From VRUE01 sp963737575 (lineage in GTDB: Bacteria > Actinomycetota > Thermoleophilia > Solirubrobacterales > 70-9): a stretch of DNA of 64,000 bases. The stretch spans positions 1 through 64,000 of the forward strand of contig CAVTTJ010000005.1 in the NCBI GenBank assembly GCA_963737575.1. Direction: 5' to 3'. Of the stretch, positions 8,881 to 18,770 are shown piece by piece. The translations under genes and the position numbers were made by a program. Within the stretch, counting starts at the first letter, position 1. Every line of letters starts with the position of its first letter. Below the pieces are notes generated by a model, which saw only the letters and a list, made by a program, of their open reading frames with translations, ran no database searches and had not been told where the DNA came from.

Positions 8881-9129
8881 CCCGGACGGGGACCATGTGC
8901 GCCTCGGCCCAGCCAACAGAGTGAGCATCCTGCCGTCCTCGGCTGCTGGAGCCGGCCCACGTCCCCGCGTCTCTTTGCCCCGTTGAGCATCACGATTTCG
9001 GGATGGACGGACTGTCGGCTCAGGGATCGAACCGCACAGGGGCTGCGATGATTGTCGCGGTGAGCGACCCACCATGTCGCTTGCAGAATTTGCGTCGCGG
9101 CCCCAGACCCCCCCGTTCGGCCTGAACCC

Positions 9130-9860
9130 TGCCCAAAACGGTGGATCATGGTGTTCCGCTGCTCGGTGGGCAGGAATATGTCCAGCCCGTAGCGGTCCAT
9201 CCCGATGTAGACGCCCTGCTCCAGGAGACGCTCGATGTAGTCGAGGTCGTCGGTGTCGCCGGTATGGGCGATCTGAATCTTCTCCGGCGGGACGCCCTCC
9301 TCTAGCAGGATCTCGACTTGTTGCGGGCCGGTGCTGGAAGCAGGGCGGGAGTGCGCCATGATCGGCACCCCGGTCCGTAGGCTGGCCCGGGCGGCTGCGC
9401 GGTGGACCTTCTCGACCCGCTCGTTGACACCGGCCGCGTCGGCGGCGCACTTGACGAAGGCAGCCCTGGCCTCGGTCCCCTGGATCCCCTGCTCGATGTC
9501 ATGTATGAAGAGCCCGGCGATGAAGTCCTCGTCGCGGTTGAGCAGGAATTGGGGCAGGTGGTCGTAGGTGTAGATACCGGTGCAGGCGACGATCTGAAGG
9601 CCTGTCTCAGCCGCGAGCTGGATCGAGGCCCGTATGTCGCGACCCAGCAGCATGGCGGTCGGCTCGACCACGGTCTTCACTCCGTGCCGCTTCACCGACT
9701 CCGCCGATTCGACCGCTAGGCGGTGCTCGGTCCGGCGGTCGCGCACGTGCGGCCACTGTGCCGTCACAGCCTCGTCGGAGGAGAAAAAGTGCTCGTGGAT
9801 CAGCGTCAGCCCGAGCTGCTCGGCCTCGATCGGTCCCTGTACGCCTTGCACGGTGGCCAT
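9130..9860 (-). pseudogene. Phosphotriesterase-family hydrolase, truncated at the C-terminus
   Basis: From ATG 9860 the sequence closely follows a phosphotriesterase-like lactonase/amidohydrolase. Visible are LTLIHEHFF (first two metal His), VACTGIYTYDHLPQFL, GIQGTEARAAFVKCAAD, GVPIMAHSRPAS, IQIAHTGDTDDLDYIE and GMDRYGLDIFLPTEQRN. After about residue 240 family similarity stops. The expected last third, with the final metal-binding Asp (usually in an SQD or SHD motif), is absent in all frames; the frame itself runs on to 8877 with unrelated sequence. The enzyme is very probably inactive. Confidence 0.7.
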
Positions 9861-9950
9861 CAGGGCGATCGTACTCACCCATCTTCTCAAGGGCCTAAGG
9901 AAGGCGCCTGAAGGAAGGGATCGCGACTTCGTCTAGTCAACGCGCATCAC

Positions 9951-9999
9951 TTCGACTATCCGCTGGTGGTAGCGAGAGACGAAACGGGGCCCCCTATAG
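9951..9999 (+). repeat. Dispersed repeat, copy C
   Basis: A 49-bp unit (TTCGACTATCCGCTGGTGGT, then AGCGAGAGACGAAACGGGG and CCCCTATAG) parallel to copy A over its full length with a handful of substitutions. It lies on the 5' end of the universal stress gene, so the first in-frame start of that gene is inside the repeat. Confidence 0.65.
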
Positions 10000-10475
10000 A
10001 TTTCCTCCTCTTGGCTCCCGAGGGCAAACCACCCATCCTGATCGCCTATGACGGCTCGGATTTCGCGAAGGCCGCCGTTGCCGTGGCCGGCGAGCAGTTG
10101 GAAGACGGGCGCAGCGCGCTTGTCCTCACGGTGTACGAGCCGCTCGAGAAGATCCCCTTCTTCGGGGCTGCGGGGGTTCCGGTCGAGACCGAGACCATGG
10201 AAGAACTGCTCGCCAGTGCTCGGGAGGGGGCGCAGAAGATCGCCGAGGAGGGCTGCCGGCTGGCCGGCGATGCCGGCTTCGAGGCCGAGCCACTCGTCGT
10301 CGACGGGACCCCGGCATGGAATCAGATCGTCGAGCTTGGCGATGAGCGGAACGCCGATCTCATCGTGATCGGGTCACGCGGGCTCTCCGGCCTCAAGCAC
10401 GTCGTCCTGGGCAGCGTCGCCGCTGCCGTCGCCCAGCACAGCAAGCGCTCGATACTGATCGTCCACGACCGCTGA
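9966..10475 (+). CDS. Universal stress protein (UspA family)
   Basis: A single Usp domain. The first strand and loop are KPPILIAYDGSDFAKAAVAV, followed by the VDGTPAW region and the ATP-loop signature GSRGLSGLKHVVLGS with its trailing Ser. It probably binds ATP in the cytoplasm. The odd point is the start. The only good in-frame initiation codon (GTG 9966) is inside repeat copy C, has no Shine-Dalgarno sequence, and adds about 20 non-homologous residues. The true domain begins near 10030. The gene may have lost its original start, or may use TTG 10011. Confidence 0.75.
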   Translation: MVARDETGPPIDFLLLAPEGKPPILIAYDGSDFAKAAVAVAGEQLEDGRSALVLTVYEPLEKIPFFGAAGVPVETETMEELLASAREGAQKIAEEGCRLAGDAGFEAEPLVVDGTPAWNQIVELGDERNADLIVIGSRGLSGLKHVVLGSVAAAVAQHSKRSILIVHDR

Positions 10476-10510
10476 GGGCCAGGCCTGGGTCTCGCGTGTG
10501 GCCTCTGGCC

Positions 10511-11896
10511 TCATCCCTCCGCTGCCGGGATGTTGTGGTTCAGGTGGAAGAGGTTGTCCGGGTCGTAGCGGCGCTTCAGCTCGCGGAGCCGGTCCCAGGT
10601 CGCGCCCGGGTAGGCGGCGCGAATCGTCGCCCCGTCCTCCTCGCCCAGAAAGCCGACATAGCTGCCTCTTTCGTCCTTGTCCAGCGAGTTGGCCAATCCG
10701 TGAACCCAGGCTCTATGGGTCTCCCTTTCGTCAGCGCCGGTGTACATCGCCGCGACATTCACGAACAGCCCGCTGTCGCGATGCGCGAACGCGGTGGCGT
10801 CGTTCGGGACCTGCGCCAGCGCCCCCCCGAGAACTCGCAGCTGGACGGCCCTCATCGGTGCCGTCGACCTGGGCAGCAGTTCGAGGATCTCCTCGGCGGC
10901 CGCCAGCTCGAGCGAGTCGGCGAAGAAGTTGGTGGCGGCCCCGAACCGGGCCTCCTGAACGGGGCCCTCATAGAGATCGGGATAGCGCATCGGCCGCACC
11001 ATGTCGGCGAGAGGCTGGGCGAGCGCTCGGAAGGGGGCGATGACCTCCGCGGCCTGGTCGGCCGGGCCGACGTAGGCGAACAGGCCTATCACCACCGGCT
11101 TGCCGTGCGCTTCCTCGGGGAGGAACGGCACCGGCGGGGCAAGCGTCACGTTCGCGATCGTCGAGAGCTCCGCGGGGGCCGCCTGGGCGGCATCGAGGAA
11201 GCCCGTGATCACCTGCGCTGAGGCGGGCAGGATCAGCATGCCGCCGACGATCTCCGAGATCTCGGCCAAGCGCAGCTGAAAGCGGGTGGCGACACCGAAG
11301 TTTCCCTCGCCGCCGCGGATCGCCCAGAAGAGGTCCGGCTCCGAGTTCTCGCTCGTCCGAACGACTTCGCCGTCGGCGGTCACCACCTCCGCTGCGAGCA
11401 GGTTGTCGATCGTCAACCCGGTCTTTCGTGCCAGGAACCCGATCCCGCCCGCCAGCGTGATCCCGCCGATGCCGACCGAGCCGGTGTCACCGAGTCCGGT
11501 GGCGCGTCCCTTTTCGCCGGTGGCGAGCGTGTACTTGCTCGCCGTCGCGCCAGTCTCGACCCAGGCCGTTCTGCCGTCCGCGTCCATCTCCACGGCGTCC
11601 ATCCGAGAGAGGTCGACGACAATGCCGCCGTCGATCGTCCCGTATCCGCCCCAGCTGTGGCCGCCGCTTCGGACGGCGAGCTCGAGGCCACCCTCACGCG
11701 CGGCGTTGACTACGGATGCAACGTCCTCGGCGCCGGTGACCCGCGCCACGGCAAGCGGTCGCCTGTCGAAGCCCTTGAAGAAGACTCGTCGCCCATGGTC
11801 ATAGTCGGGATCGCCCGGGGTGATCAGCTCGCCCTCGAGCCGTGCACGAAGTTCGTCGATTTGGATGTCGTGCACTTGTTCTGATGTCGACGCCAT
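10511..11896 (-). CDS. FAD-binding oxidoreductase, PCMH/BBE type
   Basis: A 461-residue soluble flavoprotein. The start is ATG 11896 behind a perfect AGGAGG; the open frame upstream is non-coding. The FAD-binding PCMH domain (about 40-210) contains RSGGHSWGGYG, whose His is the usual covalent FAD attachment site. The second attachment Cys seen in bicovalent members is absent around GLGDTGSVGIGG. The C-terminal BBE segment is RYDPDNLFHLNHNI. Relatives oxidise sugars, alcohols or alkaloids with O2; the substrate here is unknown. It is divergent from the VOC gene that follows. Confidence 0.85.
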   Translation of the reverse strand: MASTSEQVHDIQIDELRARLEGELITPGDPDYDHGRRVFFKGFDRRPLAVARVTGAEDVASVVNAAREGGLELAVRSGGHSWGGYGTIDGGIVVDLSRMDAVEMDADGRTAWVETGATASKYTLATGEKGRATGLGDTGSVGIGGITLAGGIGFLARKTGLTIDNLLAAEVVTADGEVVRTSENSEPDLFWAIRGGEGNFGVATRFQLRLAEISEIVGGMLILPASAQVITGFLDAAQAAPAELSTIANVTLAPPVPFLPEEAHGKPVVIGLFAYVGPADQAAEVIAPFRALAQPLADMVRPMRYPDLYEGPVQEARFGAATNFFADSLELAAAEEILELLPRSTAPMRAVQLRVLGGALAQVPNDATAFAHRDSGLFVNVAAMYTGADERETHRAWVHGLANSLDKDERGSYVGFLGEEDGATIRAAYPGATWDRLRELKRRYDPDNLFHLNHNIPAAEG

Positions 11897-12013
11897 TGCG
11901 CCTCCTTTCATCATCGGTCCGCACTTCGTCCTTCCCCCTAGACGAACGGGACGCTGCCAACGTGACAGGGCCCCTGGCATCGCGGCGCGAATTCGGGTCC
12001 CTACGATTGGCAG

Positions 12014-12451
12014 ATGACCGTCCAGCGGATGGATCACGTCGGAATCGTCGTCGACGACCTCGCGGCCGCCACCGAGTTCTTCGTCGAGCTCGGACTCGAG
12101 CTGCATGGCCAGACGCCGGTCGAGGGTCGCTGGGTGGACCGTGTCGTCGGGCTCGAGGGGGTACGGGTGGACATCGCGATGATGCAGACTCCGGACGGCA
12201 ACGGACGACTCGAGCTGGCGAAGTTCCACTCGCCGTCGAGTCAGGGCGCCGCCCGCCCACAGGCGGTGAACGCGCCGGGTATCCGCCACATCACCTTCAC
12301 GGTCGAGGACATCGACGCCGTCGTTGCCCGCCTGCGGGCCCGTGGCGCCGAGCCGGTCGGCGAGCTGGAGCGCTACGAGGACAGCTATCGGCTCTGCTAC
12401 GTCCGCGGCCCGGAGGGGATCATCGTCGAGCTGGCGGAAGAGATCGGCTAG
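12014..12451 (+). CDS. VOC-superfamily (glyoxalase/dioxygenase fold) protein
   Basis: A 145-residue protein with two beta-alpha-beta-beta-beta modules. It opens with MDHVGIVVDDLAAATEFFVE (the first His is a likely metal ligand). It continues with RLELAKFHSP (a Glu ligand), IRHITFTVEDIDAVVARL (second His) and ends GIIVELAEEIG (second Glu). The metal site therefore looks complete. Members include glyoxalase I, methylmalonyl-CoA epimerase and extradiol dioxygenases, and the reaction here cannot be chosen. It is 44 nt from the SnoaL-like gene, on the same strand. Confidence 0.85.
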   Translation: MTVQRMDHVGIVVDDLAAATEFFVELGLELHGQTPVEGRWVDRVVGLEGVRVDIAMMQTPDGNGRLELAKFHSPSSQGAARPQAVNAPGIRHITFTVEDIDAVVARLRARGAEPVGELERYEDSYRLCYVRGPEGIIVELAEEIG

Positions 12452-12495
12452 CAGAGTAGGATCCCGGCGCCTTCGAGCAAACAGAGCGCCTGGCC

Positions 12496-12903
12496 TTGTC
12501 GGACAACATCGAGATCATCACCCGCTTCGAGCACGCGTTTCGCGCCGCCGACCAGGCGACGATCGACGAGCTCTGCGACCCGGGCCTGGTCGATCACAAT
12601 CCGGCGCCCGACGCGGAGTCGACGCTGGCCGGCTTCAAGCAGAAGGTCGCCGGCTTCAAGGCGGTCTTCCCCGACCTGGAGGAGGACCTGCAGGAGATCG
12701 TCGCCGGCGGCGACACGGTCGCCACCCGCTGGGTCGTGACCGGCTCTCAGCAGCAGGAGTTCATGGGCATTCCCGCCTCCGGCCAGAAGATCAGGGTCGA
12801 GGGCATGAACTTCTACCGCCTTCGGGACGGTCGCGTGACCGACATCTGGACGCAGTTCGACGGCCTCGCCCTTATGCAACAGCTCGGCGCCATCACAACC
12901 TGA
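12496..12903 (+). CDS. SnoaL-like ester cyclase/NTF2-fold protein
   Basis: A 135-residue protein starting at TTG 12496. The family features are visible: a helical N-terminus (FEHAFRAADQATIDELCDP), the conserved HNPAP motif, FKQKVAGFKAVFPDLE, then GGDTVATRWVVTGSQQQEFMG and GMNFYRLRDGRVTDIWTQFD. The NTF2-like cone-shaped barrel is used for polyketide cyclisation, hydrolysis or binding of small molecules. It probably shares a transcript with the VOC gene; together they suggest detoxification or small-molecule modification. Confidence 0.8.
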   Translation: MSDNIEIITRFEHAFRAADQATIDELCDPGLVDHNPAPDAESTLAGFKQKVAGFKAVFPDLEEDLQEIVAGGDTVATRWVVTGSQQQEFMGIPASGQKIRVEGMNFYRLRDGRVTDIWTQFDGLALMQQLGAITT

Positions 12904-12982
12904 CGACGGGTCTCCCGGTTCACCTCACGCTTGACGGACCTCCGGCGAGCGGGGGTCAGAGCAGCCTCGGCTATTTGGTGAG

Positions 12983-14455
<1,473 letters not shown>

Positions 14456-14521
14456 ATTCACCACTCCTCCCCTGTGGGTAGGCGTTTGCGGCCGGCGTTT
14501 ATACAGGCGAGCGGGGGCTTG

Positions 14522-14737
14522 TTACAAGCCCCCTGCGTGGCGTAGAATTTGGGTTGGAAAGGAGCGTGAACCGCTCTTTCCATTCCGGGTTCGGGCTCGG
14601 AACCCGTCGGCTCTGGGCCGCACCCGGAGGCGGGAAGGGCTTCGGGCGTCGTGAGGCACTACGAGGATCGTGGCCAACGACTGCCCCGCGAACGCGATGG
14701 CAACTGTGGTGATCACCAGGCCGATCCGCCACCTCAT
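14522..14737 (-). CDS. Possible small membrane protein coupled to the TlpA-like gene
   Basis: A 71-residue frame whose ATG (14737) overlaps the TGA of the upstream TlpA-like gene by 4 nt (ATGA). It begins with one hydrophobic segment (LVITTVAIAFAGQSLATILV) and continues Arg-rich. The overlap favours a real, translationally coupled gene. The arginine-rich second half looks less convincing and may be a chance extension. No family is recognised. Confidence 0.35.
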   Translation of the reverse strand: MRWRIGLVITTVAIAFAGQSLATILVVPHDARSPSRLRVRPRADGFRARTRNGKSGSRSFPTQILRHAGGL

Positions 14738-15279
14738 CGGTCGACTCCGACAACGGTCGACCGGGGTTTGTCCGAATGAAGGCCCAAAGCCCGTTTGACT
14801 TCATTCGCAGTCTGGGGTCCCCGGAGCACCTCTGCGATTCGCCCTGCGCGGTTGAGGATGATGGTGGCGGGAAGGCCGACGACCCCATAGCTCCCCGCGA
14901 GCGTCCTGCCCGATGCCCGGAGGATCGGGAAGGTCCACCCGTACTCGTTGATGAACGCGCGGGCCGCGTGCGGCTTGTCTTTCCAGTCCACGCCGACCAG
15001 GGACGCGCGTCCCCGCAGGTCCCGGAAGAGTTGCGCGAGCCCTGGGGCCTCCTGGCGGCAGGGTCGGCACCAGCTGGCCCAGAAATCGATGGCTGCCGGT
15101 CGGCCCCGCAGCGAATCAATCGTCACCCTCGGGGGCACGAGAACCGTGGCCGGAAGCGGCGGTGCCGACTTGCCATGGGCGACGGGGCCGTCGCCGGCGA
15201 GCAGCGCGCGCGCATCCCCCCCGATGGCCGCGACCACGGCGATGGCGACGATCGCGTAGCTGAGATGACGGCGGCTCAC
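14734..15279 (-). CDS. TlpA/ResA-like thiol-disulphide oxidoreductase
   Basis: A 181-residue membrane-anchored thioredoxin-fold protein. An N-terminal hydrophobic segment (about 7-20) is followed by an extracytoplasmic redoxin domain with the active site WCRPC (Cys71/Cys74) in IDFWASWCRPCRQEAPGLA and the cis-Pro region GVVGLPATIILNRAGRI. The family reduces disulphides of apocytochrome c or of CuA-site cysteines outside the membrane. It is divergent from the cytochrome oxidase cluster (108-bp gap), which fits a role in assembling that oxidase. Confidence 0.85.
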   Translation of the reverse strand: MSRRHLSYAIVAIAVVAAIGGDARALLAGDGPVAHGKSAPPLPATVLVPPRVTIDSLRGRPAAIDFWASWCRPCRQEAPGLAQLFRDLRGRASLVGVDWKDKPHAARAFINEYGWTFPILRASGRTLAGSYGVVGLPATIILNRAGRIAEVLRGPQTANEVKRALGLHSDKPRSTVVGVDR

Positions 15280-15386
15280 GACTTTTTTTCAAGACAGCCG
15301 GAATAACCTTGCATCTCGAGGGTAGCCGAAGTAGGTTGCGCTCATCACAACTTCCCCAGTTGGGGGGCAACGAGCGGAGAGGGCGG

Positions 15387-16049
15387 ATGCTGGCTTCGTT
15401 GACGTTCAGATTTGTGGTCACGGTGATTGCAGTTGCCGTGGTTGCTGCGCTGATCGCCCTCTACGTCGCCAAGCTCCTCGAGTCCCCGCCGACGGTCGAA
15501 GCCACCACGACCGGGCCGACGGCCCAGCTGACCCTGAAAACCGAGGCTGCGGTCGGGCCGCAGGGCGGCAACAAGAGCTGGGTCTCCTACTTGATCAAGA
15601 ACCCCCAGGGGGAATGGGTCCACAGCACGATCTTCAAGGTCCCCGCACACTCGCTGGTCCGCGTAACCGTCTATCAGTTCGACGGCGAAAGCGGGCTCCG
15701 CAACCCGTTCCTCTCCCAGGTTCACGGGACGGTCGGCGACAAGATGCGGGTGAATGGCAAGCTGATGGCCTCGATCGACCCCGAATCGGCGTCGCACACC
15801 TTTGCGGTCCCGCAGATGGGTCTGATCGTCCCGCTCCTCGGCGTGGCGGAAGAAGAACCCAACCAGTGCGAAGAAGGCCCATGCTCGCTCGACCAGACCC
15901 ATAAGACGATCACCTTCATGTTCCGCACCGGCAAGCCGGGGCACTACCGCTGGCAGTGCTTCGTCCCCTGTGCCGCCGGCTTCCTCTACGGCTTCGGCGG
16001 GCCGATGCAGACGATCGGCTATATGGACGGATTCCTCCAGGTGGTGTGA
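15387..16049 (+). CDS. Membrane-anchored cupredoxin, CoxII-like, with incomplete copper site
   Basis: A 220-residue protein. ATG 15387 follows GGAGAGGGCGG. One N-terminal membrane segment (about 8-30) precedes an extracytoplasmic cupredoxin-like domain. A candidate copper loop, QCFVPCAAGFLYGFGGPM, keeps the Cys-x3-Cys and Met of a CuA loop but has no His at the usual place. An upstream His lies in SHTFAVPQM. It heads the oxidase operon, 14 nt before subunit II. It may be an accessory subunit, an electron donor or a copper chaperone; homology to CoxII is by pattern only. Confidence 0.75.
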   Translation: MLASLTFRFVVTVIAVAVVAALIALYVAKLLESPPTVEATTTGPTAQLTLKTEAAVGPQGGNKSWVSYLIKNPQGEWVHSTIFKVPAHSLVRVTVYQFDGESGLRNPFLSQVHGTVGDKMRVNGKLMASIDPESASHTFAVPQMGLIVPLLGVAEEEPNQCEEGPCSLDQTHKTITFMFRTGKPGHYRWQCFVPCAAGFLYGFGGPMQTIGYMDGFLQVV

Positions 16050-16063
16050 GAAGAGGCTCCAGG

Positions 16064-16891
16064 GTGAACGAGCCGAACCATTTCCGCCGGATCGTGATCG
16101 CCGCGGTCATCCTCAGCGCGATCGCCACGCCGATCGTCGTCGTCGTGATCGCGCCGACGCTGCCGCCCGGCAAGGCCACCGACGCAGCCTCGGGGCAGGT
16201 CTTCGACAACACGGTGCTGTTCGGCATCGTCACCCCGATCGCGGCGACGATCGTGGTCTATTTCGCCTACAGCCTGTTCGTCTTTCGCCGTCGTGAGGAG
16301 GGACAGCAGGAAGGGGTCGCGATCCAGGACGACAGCCGCGTCCAGTTCTGGTGGCTTGCGGTCACCTCGATCATCGTCGTCTTCCTTGCCGCCTTCGGCA
16401 CGGTCGAGCTCGCCGACGCCGGTTCGGGTGGCGGCCAGGGACCGGATCCCGCCTTCAAGCCCTCGGGTGAGGTGCTGCCGGTGCAGGTGCTCGCCCAGCA
16501 ATGGCAGTTCACCTACCGCTATCCGACCTACGGCGGGATCGAGACCGCCCACCTCGAGCTGCCGGTGGATCGACAGATTGCGCTGCACGTCACCTCCCTC
16601 GACGTGATCCATTCCTTCTGGGCGCCGAGGCTGGGTATCAAGGCCGACGCCAACCCCGGCGTCGACAACGTCGCCTACGTCAAGCCGGAAGAGGAACGCA
16701 CTTTCGAAGTCAAGTGCAGCGAGCTCTGTGGCCTCTGGCACGGCTACATGTTCGACACCGGGCAGATAGTGAGCGAAGCCGCCTTCGAACGCTGGATCCA
16801 CAACCAGCAGCGCGTCTTCGCGCCGGCGGCCAAGGTGCTGCCTCCGTACGAGAAACACTACTTCCCCGAACCTGAAAGAAGGGGCGGATGA
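16064..16891 (+). CDS. ctaC: Cytochrome c oxidase subunit II
   Basis: A 275-residue protein from GTG 16064 (AGAGGCTCCAGG just upstream). Two membrane segments (about 10-28 and 45-66, plus a possible third near 90-108) precede the extracytoplasmic CuA domain. The CuA ligands are complete: HSFWAPRLG (His) and KCSELCGLWHGYM (two Cys, His, Met). The AQQWQFTYRYP aromatic electron-entry stretch is present. It accepts electrons from cytochrome c or an attached carrier and passes them to subunit I. Its stop overlaps the subunit I start (ATGA). Confidence 0.93.
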   Translation: MNEPNHFRRIVIAAVILSAIATPIVVVVIAPTLPPGKATDAASGQVFDNTVLFGIVTPIAATIVVYFAYSLFVFRRREEGQQEGVAIQDDSRVQFWWLAVTSIIVVFLAAFGTVELADAGSGGGQGPDPAFKPSGEVLPVQVLAQQWQFTYRYPTYGGIETAHLELPVDRQIALHVTSLDVIHSFWAPRLGIKADANPGVDNVAYVKPEEERTFEVKCSELCGLWHGYMFDTGQIVSEAAFERWIHNQQRVFAPAAKVLPPYEKHYFPEPERRGG

Positions 16892-18768
16892 GCGAAACCG
16901 CGACGCCTGCGCCGCTCTGGCGGCGCCTGATCGGCTTCAACCTCCTATCGGGCGTCGTCCTCCTGGTCGTCGGCTTCTACTTCGGTTGGTGGCTCGGTCA
17001 CCAGATTCATGCCGAAAGCCTTGAATACTTCGCCGACACGAATCAGAACGACATCGCGCTGATGTTCGGCTACCTGTTCGCGGTGATCGGCTTCCTCATC
17101 GGCCTCGGCTACGCGCGCTACCCGCTGGGCAGGATGCTGGGCCGCGAGCGCACCGTCTTCGAAAACGAGGAGGGCGGGGTCGGCCGCTACTTCGGGCTCT
17201 GCACCGACCACAAGGTCGTCGGGATTCAGTACCTGTTCGGAATCGGCCTGTTCTTCTTCATCGCCGGCCTCAACGCGATGCTGATCCGGGCCGAGCTGCT
17301 GCGTCCCTCGCCGCAGATCTTCAACGCAGGCAACTACCTGACGTTGGTGGGCCTCCACGGCACGATGATGATGGGGATGATGACCTCGGGCATCCTCGGC
17401 CCGTTCGGGAACTACTTCGTGCCGCTGATGATCGGCTCGCGGCGGATGGCCTTCCCCAGGGTCGAGTCGCTCACCTTCTGGTTGCTGATGGCGGCCGGAG
17501 TGATCCTGTTCTCGACGATCTTCTTCGGCGGCTTCCCGACGGGGTGGACGGGGTATGGGCCGCTCAACGTCCAGGCCAACTACGGCTACGACTCCTACAT
17601 CTTCTTCTTCGCTCTGGTCGGTATCTCGATGATGCTGCTCGGGCTCAACCTGATCACCACGATCGTGACCATGCGCGCGCCCGGGCTGACCTGGCGCCGC
17701 CTGCCGATCTTCTGCTGGGGCGCCCTCAGCACCTCGATCCTGATGGTGCTCGCCGCTCCCGTCCTGATCGCCACTCTGCTGATGGTCGCCCTCGATCGGG
17801 GGCTGCAGACCTCCTTCTTCCTCTCCAGCGCCGGCGGCAGCCCCTACCTGTTTCAGAATCTCTTCTGGTTCTTCGGCCACCCCGAGGTGTACGTCCTCGC
17901 CCTGCCGGGCATGGGAATCCTGCTCGAGATCCTGCCGGTCTTCGCCCGCAAGCCGCTATGGGGCTACAGGCTCGCCGTCGCCGGCCTGCTCGGAGTCATG
18001 CTGCTCAGCTTCTTCGTCTGGCAGCACCATCTGTTCGTCAGCGGCCTCAACTCCTCGCTGCGGCCGTTCTACATGTTCTCCACCGAGTTGATCTCGATCC
18101 CGACCGGGCTGGTCTTCCTCTGCGGCATGGCGACCCTCTGGCGGGCGCGCATCCGATACACGGTGCCGATGCTGTTCTGCCTTGCGTGGTTCTTCAATTT
18201 CTTCATCGGTGGTGTATCGGGTGTCTTCCTCTCCGACGTGCCGAGCGACGTTTCCACGCACGGAAGCTTCTTCGTCATGGCCCATTTCCACTACACGATC
18301 ATGGGCGGTCTGGTCTTCACATTCTTCGCGGCGATCTACTACTGGGTGCCGAAGATGTTCGGAGTCATGCTCAACGAAACGCTTGGCAAGATCCATTTTT
18401 GGGCGATGTTCATCGCCTTCAACTCCACCTTCTTTCCCCTTTTCGCCCTCGGGCTGATGGGAATGCCGCGACGGGTGGTCACCTATCCGTCGCATCTGCA
18501 GGCACTCAACGATTGGGTCTCGATCTCGGCCTTCGTGCTCGGGGCCTCGATGCTCGTCTTCCTCTTCAACGTCGTCTATTCGCTGGCATTCGTTCGCGAG
18601 CGGGCCCCAGCCAATCCGTGGGGCTCGAAGTCGCTGGAGTGGCAGACGCCCAGCCCGGTTCCGGTGCACAACTTCGACCGGCCGCCGGTGATCGACTCCG
18701 ACCCATATGAATACGGCGTGCCACCCGCGCCGACGGTTCCCAGGGAGGCGCCGGCCGGAGCCGGATAG
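16888..18768 (+). CDS. ctaD: Haem-copper oxidase subunit I (A-type, divergent proton channels)
   Basis: A 626-residue multi-spanning protein that reduces O2 to water. An N-terminal extension of about 95 residues contains extra membrane helices. The canonical core begins at TDHKVVGIQYLFG. Haem and copper ligands are present: HGTMMMGMM, the FGHPEVYVLALPG His-Tyr pair and Glu, WQHHLFVSG, and MAHFHYTIMGG. The Asp of the D-channel motif (usually GAPDMAFPR) is replaced here (GSRRMAFPR). The Lys of the K-channel (usually PTGIKVF) is also replaced (PTGLVFL). The C-terminal tail is soluble. It is operonic with subunits II and III. Confidence 0.93.
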   Translation: MSETATPAPLWRRLIGFNLLSGVVLLVVGFYFGWWLGHQIHAESLEYFADTNQNDIALMFGYLFAVIGFLIGLGYARYPLGRMLGRERTVFENEEGGVGRYFGLCTDHKVVGIQYLFGIGLFFFIAGLNAMLIRAELLRPSPQIFNAGNYLTLVGLHGTMMMGMMTSGILGPFGNYFVPLMIGSRRMAFPRVESLTFWLLMAAGVILFSTIFFGGFPTGWTGYGPLNVQANYGYDSYIFFFALVGISMMLLGLNLITTIVTMRAPGLTWRRLPIFCWGALSTSILMVLAAPVLIATLLMVALDRGLQTSFFLSSAGGSPYLFQNLFWFFGHPEVYVLALPGMGILLEILPVFARKPLWGYRLAVAGLLGVMLLSFFVWQHHLFVSGLNSSLRPFYMFSTELISIPTGLVFLCGMATLWRARIRYTVPMLFCLAWFFNFFIGGVSGVFLSDVPSDVSTHGSFFVMAHFHYTIMGGLVFTFFAAIYYWVPKMFGVMLNETLGKIHFWAMFIAFNSTFFPLFALGLMGMPRRVVTYPSHLQALNDWVSISAFVLGASMLVFLFNVVYSLAFVRERAPANPWGSKSLEWQTPSPVPVHNFDRPPVIDSDPYEYGVPPAPTVPREAPAGAG

Positions 18769-18770
18769 CA

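Noticed and set aside
10511..12289. Longer start (12289) for the FAD-binding oxidoreductase
   Set aside because: The extra N-terminus is antisense to the VOC gene and Arg-rich; ATG 11896 has a perfect AGGAGG.
16019..16858. Long minus-strand frame opposite subunit II
   Set aside because: It is Asp/Val/Gly-rich shadow sequence against a fully recognisable oxidase gene.
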